Program-made: the position numbers and the translations under genes
Part shown: positions 13,508-19,050 of the stretch, piece by piece
How positions within the stretch are numbered: the first letter of the stretch is position 1
Layout: every line of letters begins with the position of its first letter
Notes under the pieces: model-generated
Told to the model about the DNA's origin: nothing
Database searches by the model: none
What the model saw: only the letters and a program-made list of their open reading frames with translations
NCBI GenBank assembly: GCA_002774795.1
Contig: PCYI01000025.1
Span: 71,727-93,782 of the forward strand
DNA: 22,056 nucleotides
Direction of reading: 5' to 3'
DNA from: Candidatus Vogelbacteria bacterium CG10_big_fil_rev_8_21_14_0_10_51_16
Lineage (GTDB): Bacteria > Patescibacteriota > Minisyncoccia > Phycocordibacterales > JACRKE01

Positions 13508-14706
13508 ACAGGTTCGTGTTGGTTCTCGTCTTGCTTTTGGCAGCGACGCCCGCCTGGGCCGGCGCTTGCCAAGTCCCCGGTTGCGACGTCGATGAGCATC
13601 ACACCCATCGGCTTGAGATGGCCGAGCTTGAGCGGGATGGCGAGGGGGATACCCCTGTCGTCCATGTGACCAGTCGAGGCGCGACCGAGGTTGTCGCCTC
13701 GACCTCCACGGTGCGGAGTCCGCTCGGCGCTCGGAAAATGGTGGCCACGCGCGAGCAGGCCATCACCCGAGCGCGCTATCTCGTGGACTGGCTCGCCGGC
13801 TCTAACGTGAGCCCGTGCCACTGGCGGGTAACGCGGGAGGATTACGCCTCCGCCCTCGGGTTTTTCTCGCCCGCCGAGGCGGCCCGGACGCTCAAGGACC
13901 ACACTCCCGGCAAGGGGTGGCGCTTCGACCACGTGGTCAGGGCCATCCCGAGGGAGGACGCGGTCATGGCCTTTCTCGACGAGGGCCACGAGTGGGGCTG
14001 GGGGTCTTATCGGGGCATCCCGGTGGGCACCTGGATGCTGGTGAATGCAGAGGCAGAGACGTTGGGGGTGGACCTCAACTGTCTCAACATCACGAAGCTT
14101 CGCCGGCCCAAGCCGATGACGGCCCCGCTGGCGAAGATGCGGGAGAAGACGCGGGTTATAGTGATCACTCACTATCATTATCTGCCCGCTCCCCAAGCCC
14201 CTCGCCCCCAAATGCACCAATGCCGGTCGGGGAGGTGCGACCAGGGCTACGTGCCTCGGCAAGGGCCCATCATGGCGAGGCGGCCTCCGCCACCTCGTCG
14301 GCCACCTCAGCGTCAACGGCCCCAGCCACGGATGCCCGGCTTCCGGCCGAGACCCCAGCCCCCGCGGGTTTTCCCGCCCCAGATGCCACCCCCGGTAGCC
14401 CGCGTGCCGGGCGGTTACCAGTATATGGATAACCGCTCGTTTGTGGACAACCGCGGGGCCGGGGCGCGCATCCAAGCGGGCGCGGGCACGCCAGGAATGG
14501 GTCACAATCACCCGCCCTTCCCGCCCCAGCGAGCGCCGCAACGACCGCAACCGCCCATGAATGTGGGCCCCCGTCATGGGGTGGCTGCGCCGGGTACTGG
14601 CCAACGCCCGTCCTACACCGGGCCCGGTCGGGGCCAGCCGGGGAATCTCGACTACCGGCCTCGTCAGCAGGGCGGAGGAGGGGGCGGCGGTCCCACACAC
14701 CGCTAG
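13504..14706 (+). CDS. Secreted hypothetical protein, paralogue B with Pro/Arg/Gln-rich tail
   Basis: A 400-residue exported protein. Signal peptide at residues 1-19 (VLVLVLLLAATPAWA). A Cys/His-rich opening (ACQVPGCDVDEHHTH) precedes the module shared with paralogue A at about residues 84-225. The tail from about 226 is rich in Pro, Arg, Gln and Gly (QAPRPQMHQ, RRPPPPRRPPQRQRPQPR) and ends in a glycine run (GGGGGGGPTHR). It is likely disordered and basic, suited to binding wall polymers or acidic surfaces. AAGGAG lies five bases before the ATG, which overlaps the upstream stop. The opposite strand is also open over this region, but that is a by-product of GC-rich sequence. It is followed by the hairpins at 14709-14869. 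Confidence 0.82.
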   Translation: MNRFVLVLVLLLAATPAWAGACQVPGCDVDEHHTHRLEMAELERDGEGDTPVVHVTSRGATEVVASTSTVRSPLGARKMVATREQAITRARYLVDWLAGSNVSPCHWRVTREDYASALGFFSPAEAARTLKDHTPGKGWRFDHVVRAIPREDAVMAFLDEGHEWGWGSYRGIPVGTWMLVNAEAETLGVDLNCLNITKLRRPKPMTAPLAKMREKTRVIVITHYHYLPAPQAPRPQMHQCRSGRCDQGYVPRQGPIMARRPPPPRRPPQRQRPQPRMPGFRPRPQPPRVFPPQMPPPVARVPGGYQYMDNRSFVDNRGAGARIQAGAGTPGMGHNHPPFPPQRAPQRPQPPMNVGPRHGVAAPGTGQRPSYTGPGRGQPGNLDYRPRQQGGGGGGGPTHR

Positions 14707-14708
14707 CC

Positions 14709-14810
14709 GGTTCTGGCCATGAGTACCCCACGGACTCCTTGCTTAGTGACTCGGTCACCAAGTAGCTCGGAGTCCGTGGGGCGAGGCCATTAGGGCAGAA
14801 GACCAGAACC
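14709..14810. terminator. Large three-tier hairpin after the paralogue pair
   Basis: The outer stem is GGTTCTGG (14709-14716) with CCAGAACC (14803-14810). The middle stem is a perfect 13-bp pair, CCCCACGGACTCC (14726-14738) with GGAGTCCGTGGGG (14769-14781). The tip is CTT-a-GTGAC-tcg-GTCAC-c-AAG (14742-14762). A T-rich run (acctttatta) follows. It begins three bases after the paralogue B stop codon, so it may end or protect that transcript, but it is more elaborate than a normal terminator. Confidence 0.6.
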
Positions 14811-14836
14811 ACCTTTATTAAGTCCTCGAGCTCCTG

Positions 14837-14869
14837 CTCATCCCCAGTCACTAAGTGACTGGGGATGAG
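14837..14869. terminator. Perfect 15-bp hairpin
   Basis: CTCATCCCCAGTCAC-taa-GTGACTGGGGATGAG. It shares the word CTTAGTGACT, on the opposite strand, with the tip of the preceding hairpin. There is no immediate T-run. It lies about 55 bases before the start of the surface-protein gene, so it could also act in that gene's leader or be a repeat relic. Confidence 0.5.
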
Positions 14870-14925
14870 GTAGACAGTTTTCGTTCGAGGTCTTATTGAG
14901 GTTTATGATAATCCAACACTTGCTT

Positions 14926-17900
14926 ATGAACACTGTCACACGTTTCGCGAAGCCACTCTTCGCGGCTTTTGCGTTCCTTTTGGCTTTTGCTCCCGGCTTT
15001 ACGGCCGAGGCGGCTATCTTTAATAACGATGTCCGTGATTTTCCCACTCTAAACATTGTAAACGCCACCCAAAACCCCAATCATCAAGGGAGCGCGTGGG
15101 GCACTTCCGCGAGCGCCCGGCCGGGCGAGACTGTTTCACTCGAGGTGTACTACCACAACAACGGTCCCACCGAGCAGGATATTGCTCGCAATGTTTTCAC
15201 CTGGATTCAACTGCCGACAAGCGGGGCGACCCAGCACAGCATCTCGGGCGGGGTGCGGGCCGATAACGCCGCTCCCGCAACCGGTCAGGTTTCTCTTTCA
15301 ATTGTAGGCGGCAATGGCACGGAACGTTTGGAGTTTATCCCCGGCTCGGTGCGTTGGTATCCAAATCAAGGAGCGCAAACCCACGCGGCTCTTTTACAGG
15401 GCCAAAGCGGGACCGAGCTTTTTACTTCGCAGGGCCTTTTTGTGGGCGACCAACACCCGGGCTGGTTCGACCAGGCGAACGTAGTGGCCGACTTCCGAGT
15501 TGTACAAACGCAAACTCCTCCGGCACCCTGCCCTATCGTCACCACCAACCCCGCCACTGGGATTACTTTAAACTCCGCCACCCTGCAGGCTGTTATTGGC
15601 GGTCTCACTGGCACGGGTGCCGGTTATCACTTCGAGTATGGGACAACGCCCGCCTTTGGGTCTGCAACAGTCGTTCAGGCGGCCCAGAACGGGAACGTCT
15701 CCGCTTTCGCTGGTAACCTTCAGCCTGGCATCACCTACCTTTTCCGCGCCGTTTTGCAGGCCCCGAACTGTCCGACCGTCTTCGGCCAGCCTTTGCAGTT
15801 CACCACTCTGGCTCCCCAGCAACAGATCGCCGTCACCACCAGTCCTGCCACAAACATCACACAGACTGTGGCTACACTGAACGGCACTCTCCAGACGAAC
15901 GGAGTAGCTAATACGGTGCGTTGGTTTGAGTGGGGGAGTACTGTTTCGCTTGGCAACCGTACCCCAAACGGCACCGGTTTTGACGGCGCCTTTGCTGATG
16001 GTATTGTCGGCCTGGCGCCCGCCACCACCTACTACTTCCGCGCGGCCGCGCAGACCCCAAACGCCTCGCCGGTCTTTGGGCAGATTCTTACCTTCACCAC
16101 CCTCGGTATTCAGCCGAGCTGTCCCACCACTGTGACTATGGCGGCCACTGGTGTTTCGCAAACATCTGCTACTTTACAGGCGTCGGTGAACGGCCTCCAG
16201 GGCAGTGGCACCATCTGGTTTGAATGGGGGACGACAGCGAGTTTTGGCGGTGTCACCCCACAGCGCACCACCCAGAACGGCGTATTTAGCGAGCCACTTT
16301 CCGGCCTGGCGCCAAACACCACCTACTACTTCCGGGCTGTCCTTCAGTCTCCTGGTTGTGCGCTTGCCACCGGAAGCACTCTTACCCTCCAGACTAGTCA
16401 GCAGGTGACGACTCTTGCGGTGGAGACTATCCCCGCCACAAACATTACGCAGTCCTCCGCGACCTTAAACGGCACTCTCTCGGCAAGCACTATTTCCGGA
16501 GTGAGTCGCTGGTTTGAGTGGGGAGCGTCCACCTCTCTTGGGAACAGCACCCAAACACAGTCGGCTTTTTCGTCCGGCTCATTTAGTGAACATATTTCCG
16601 GGCTCTCTCCGAACACTATTTACTACTTCCGCGCTGTCGCTCGGGGGACGAACGGAAACATTGTGTATGGTTCAATCTTGAGTTTTAGGACAATTATTAC
16701 GACTTCGTGTCCTACCATTTCCGTAAGCACCTTTTCTCTAGAAATCTTAAGCCAGACCTCGGTTCGTTTCCGAGGTTCTACCGATGTTTCCGGCTCGACC
16801 AGCATCATTCGTTGGTTCGAATGGGGCCCTACGCCGGCCTTTGGCCAAACAACCCCCCAACAGACTGCCACCGGGGGCACCTTCGCGCAGGAGGTGTACT
16901 CACTCCAGCCCGGTACTACATACTATGTGCGGGCGGTGGCCGAGCGTACCTCCGGCTACTTCGGCGGTTTCTTCGATAACTTCTTCTGTCCATCCGGTCG
17001 TCAATACGGCTCGACCATGACCTTTACTACCGGCACTCCTCCATTACCGCCCCCACCGCCGCCCGCCCCTATCCCACAACTGGTTACCACCCAGCCGGCC
17101 ACCAATATTACCCAAAACTCGGCGCGCTTGAATGCGGTAGCTACCATGAGTAACTTGCCCACCTCTGGTTGGTTTGAGTGGGGACAGACTGTGGCTCTCG
17201 GTCAACAGACGAGCGAAGTGGATCTCGGTAACTTTACTGCCAACACATTCTTTGCTGGCGTAAATAATCTTCAACCATCTACCACCTACTATTTCCGGGC
17301 CGCTATTCGTAATCGGGCGAATGGGGTTACTTTGCGCGGGCACATTCTCACTTTCCGTACCATCGACCGACCGTTTATTCCGCCGTCGCCAACCCCCACC
17401 CCAACCCCCACCCCCGCCTCCGTGCGCCTTGCCATCGGCAAGGAGGTGGCCAACATTAGCTTCCCAAATGGGACCACTGAGTGTGTGGCCGCTTTCATTG
17501 GCAACACTGTCGCCTACACCATTACAGTACGCAACACCGGTTCCGTCACCGCTACAGACGTTGGCATCCGCGACACGCTTTCGCCGGAGCTTCAGTTTGT
17601 GAGCGCGAGTGAGAACGGCTCCTACAAAGAAAATACGCGTGAAGTTGTGTGGGTCACCACCCTAAGTGCGGGGGAGTCGAAACAGTTCCGCCTAACGGCT
17701 ACCGTAAATCGCGTTCCCGAAAACACCGTCGTCACCAACTCGGCCTCGGCTAGGGTGGGAAGCTACTCGGTGCGCTCGGCCACCACTCACCTGATCGTGG
17801 TGACGGAGCCGGTTACTCTCGCTTTGGTCACCGACCGCATGGCGGCGCAACCCGGAGAGAGCATCGCCTACACAGCTGTCTATCGTAATGAAAGTCGAGC

Positions 17901-18399
17901 ACCGATAAACGATGTCTCGGTGAGGGTTTTACTACCGGCCGGCGCCACCTTTGTGAGCACTGACGGGGGCGTCTATTCGCCTCAAGACGGCAGTCTCCTT
18001 ATTCAGGTCGGCTCTCTCACCCCAAAACAGGAAGGGAGGACCAAGTTTACCGTGCGCGTGGACGACACCGCTCGAGCCGGCACCACGCTTGTCACCGGAA
18101 TTCTTATGGACTACCGAGATGTGGCGGGCGCCCAACAGTTACAGGCAGTCAATCTCTTGCCGGTACGCATTGGTGGAGAGGTTGATGGAAGGGGAGGTGC
18201 TTCCGGCATCACCAGGTCCACCTCGGGAGGGCTTGGAGCGATCTTTGGAGGTGGTTTTCTTCCAGACAGTTTGCTTGGATGGCTCGCTCTCATCCTTATT
18301 GTCCTCGCGCTCTATTTGGTAGGCCGGAGAGTTCTGCGCTCGGACATTGAACCCCGCGACCGCGTTCCGACTCGTCCGATAGATTCCGATATCAAGTAA
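14926..18399 (+). CDS. Large surface protein with FN3-like and DUF11-like repeats and C-terminal anchor
   Basis: About 1157 residues from the ATG at 14926, which starts a classic signal peptide (MNTVTRFAKPLFAAFAFLLAFAPGFTAEA). In-frame starts at 14905 (ATG) and 14896 (TTG) are possible. A first domain of about 170 residues resembles DUF11 (DIARNVFTWIQLP). Six FN3-like repeats of about 90 residues span roughly 202-812, each with T-x-PATxITxxxATL, WFEWG and TTYYFRA signatures. A PTPTPTPTP linker leads to two DUF11-like domains (VAYTITVRNTGSVTATDV; IAYTAVYRNESRAPINDV). A Gly-rich stretch, a membrane helix (LLGWLALILIVLALYLV) and a basic tail close the chain. It is probably a stalk-like adhesin or wall protein. 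A weak TAGACA/TATTGA pair lies at 14871-14899. Confidence 0.93.
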   Translation: MNTVTRFAKPLFAAFAFLLAFAPGFTAEAAIFNNDVRDFPTLNIVNATQNPNHQGSAWGTSASARPGETVSLEVYYHNNGPTEQDIARNVFTWIQLPTSGATQHSISGGVRADNAAPATGQVSLSIVGGNGTERLEFIPGSVRWYPNQGAQTHAALLQGQSGTELFTSQGLFVGDQHPGWFDQANVVADFRVVQTQTPPAPCPIVTTNPATGITLNSATLQAVIGGLTGTGAGYHFEYGTTPAFGSATVVQAAQNGNVSAFAGNLQPGITYLFRAVLQAPNCPTVFGQPLQFTTLAPQQQIAVTTSPATNITQTVATLNGTLQTNGVANTVRWFEWGSTVSLGNRTPNGTGFDGAFADGIVGLAPATTYYFRAAAQTPNASPVFGQILTFTTLGIQPSCPTTVTMAATGVSQTSATLQASVNGLQGSGTIWFEWGTTASFGGVTPQRTTQNGVFSEPLSGLAPNTTYYFRAVLQSPGCALATGSTLTLQTSQQVTTLAVETIPATNITQSSATLNGTLSASTISGVSRWFEWGASTSLGNSTQTQSAFSSGSFSEHISGLSPNTIYYFRAVARGTNGNIVYGSILSFRTIITTSCPTISVSTFSLEILSQTSVRFRGSTDVSGSTSIIRWFEWGPTPAFGQTTPQQTATGGTFAQEVYSLQPGTTYYVRAVAERTSGYFGGFFDNFFCPSGRQYGSTMTFTTGTPPLPPPPPPAPIPQLVTTQPATNITQNSARLNAVATMSNLPTSGWFEWGQTVALGQQTSEVDLGNFTANTFFAGVNNLQPSTTYYFRAAIRNRANGVTLRGHILTFRTIDRPFIPPSPTPTPTPTPASVRLAIGKEVANISFPNGTTECVAAFIGNTVAYTITVRNTGSVTATDVGIRDTLSPELQFVSASENGSYKENTREVVWVTTLSAGESKQFRLTATVNRVPENTVVTNSASARVGSYSVRSATTHLIVVTEPVTLALVTDRMAAQPGESIAYTAVYRNESRAPINDVSVRVLLPAGATFVSTDGGVYSPQDGSLLIQVGSLTPKQEGRTKFTVRVDDTARAGTTLVTGILMDYRDVAGAQQLQAVNLLPVRIGGEVDGRGGASGITRSTSGGLGAIFGGGFLPDSLLGWLALILIVLALYLVGRRVLRSDIEPRDRVPTRPIDSDIK

Positions 18400-18431
18400 G
18401 TTTTTTGGTTACGAGAAAATAGATAACAGCA

Positions 18432-18465
18432 AAAGCAAAACCACCCAGCGGGGTGGTTTTGCTTT
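18432..18465. terminator. Intrinsic terminator after the surface protein
   Basis: AAAGCAAAACCACCC-agcg-GGGTGGTTTTGCTTT, a perfect 15-bp stem with a 4-base loop and T/A-rich ends on both sides. It lies 33 bases after the stop codon and before tsaE, separating the export island from the housekeeping genes. Confidence 0.88.
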
Positions 18466-18494
18466 GTGGCGGGTAATGGTAGGATTGGGAGGTT

Positions 18495-18968
18495 ATGAGA
18501 AAGGTAGTAACCAAGAGCTTGGAGGAGACGCACGCCGTGGCCAAAGAGTTTTTGGTCTGGCTGAACACCACCCACAAGGAAACCACCCCAGTCCTTGCCC
18601 TGTATGGCGATCTGGGGGCGGGGAAGACAGCTTTTGTTCAAGGGTTGGCGAAGGCTATTGGTATCAAAGAAAGGATCACCAGCCCTACTTTTGTGTTGAT
18701 GAAAAACTATGCGATCTGTTGTGGCTTCGACTCTTCTTGGTCCGAACTCGTGCACATCGATGCCTATCGGTTTGAGACTGCAGACGACCTTAAGGCTCTT
18801 AATTGGGAAAAGGTCATCATGCCAGCGGACAAGATCGTAGCTCTTGAATGGCCCGAACGTGTGGCTACGGCGCTGCCGATGGACACGACCATCCCGCTCT
18901 ATTTCCGTTTCATAGACGAGACCACTCGGGAGATAGAGTTGCCGGATTCAGTAGCCAGTAGCTTGTAG
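18495..18968 (+). CDS. tsaE: tRNA threonylcarbamoyladenosine biosynthesis ATPase TsaE
   Basis: A 157-residue P-loop ATPase that works with TsaB and TsaD to make t6A at position 37 of ANN-decoding tRNAs. Walker A is GDLGAGKT (38-45), the switch motif is SPTF (63-66), followed by HIDAYRF (87-93, with D89 and R92) and ALEWPER. A short segment NYAICCGFDSSW (71-82) lengthens the loop before HIDAYR relative to common forms. GGGAGG precedes the ATG by only two bases, closer than ideal. The final residues (VASSL) and the stop codon lie in a 7-bp repeat array. Twenty bases separate it from polA, so the two are probably one transcript. TsaB and TsaD are not in the window. Confidence 0.95.
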   Translation: MRKVVTKSLEETHAVAKEFLVWLNTTHKETTPVLALYGDLGAGKTAFVQGLAKAIGIKERITSPTFVLMKNYAICCGFDSSWSELVHIDAYRFETADDLKALNWEKVIMPADKIVALEWPERVATALPMDTTIPLYFRFIDETTREIELPDSVASSL

Positions 18969-19050
18969 ATAGTAGCTAGCAGAACACTATGGATACAAAA
19001 ACACAGAAAAAAAACATACCAGCTACCAGCTACCAACTACCAGCTACAAA
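18950..19050. repeat. Inverted 7-bp-period arrays spanning the tsaE stop and polA start
   Basis: The left arm, 18950-18984, reads AGTAGCC, AGTAGCT, TGTAGAT, AGTAGCT, AGCAGAA and supplies the tsaE stop. The right arm, 19016-19050, reads ATACCAG, CTACCAG, CTACCAA, CTACCAG, CTACAAA and encodes PolA residues about 10-20. The arms are reverse-complement themes with a 31-base loop that holds the polA start codon. Confidence 0.85.

Noticed and set aside
13486..14700. A 404-codon open frame on the minus strand opposite paralogue B
   Set aside because: It is rich in Arg, Pro, Gly and His with no domain or signal. The plus frame has a signal peptide, Shine-Dalgarno site, paralogue and operon overlap. 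High GC explains the open antisense frame.
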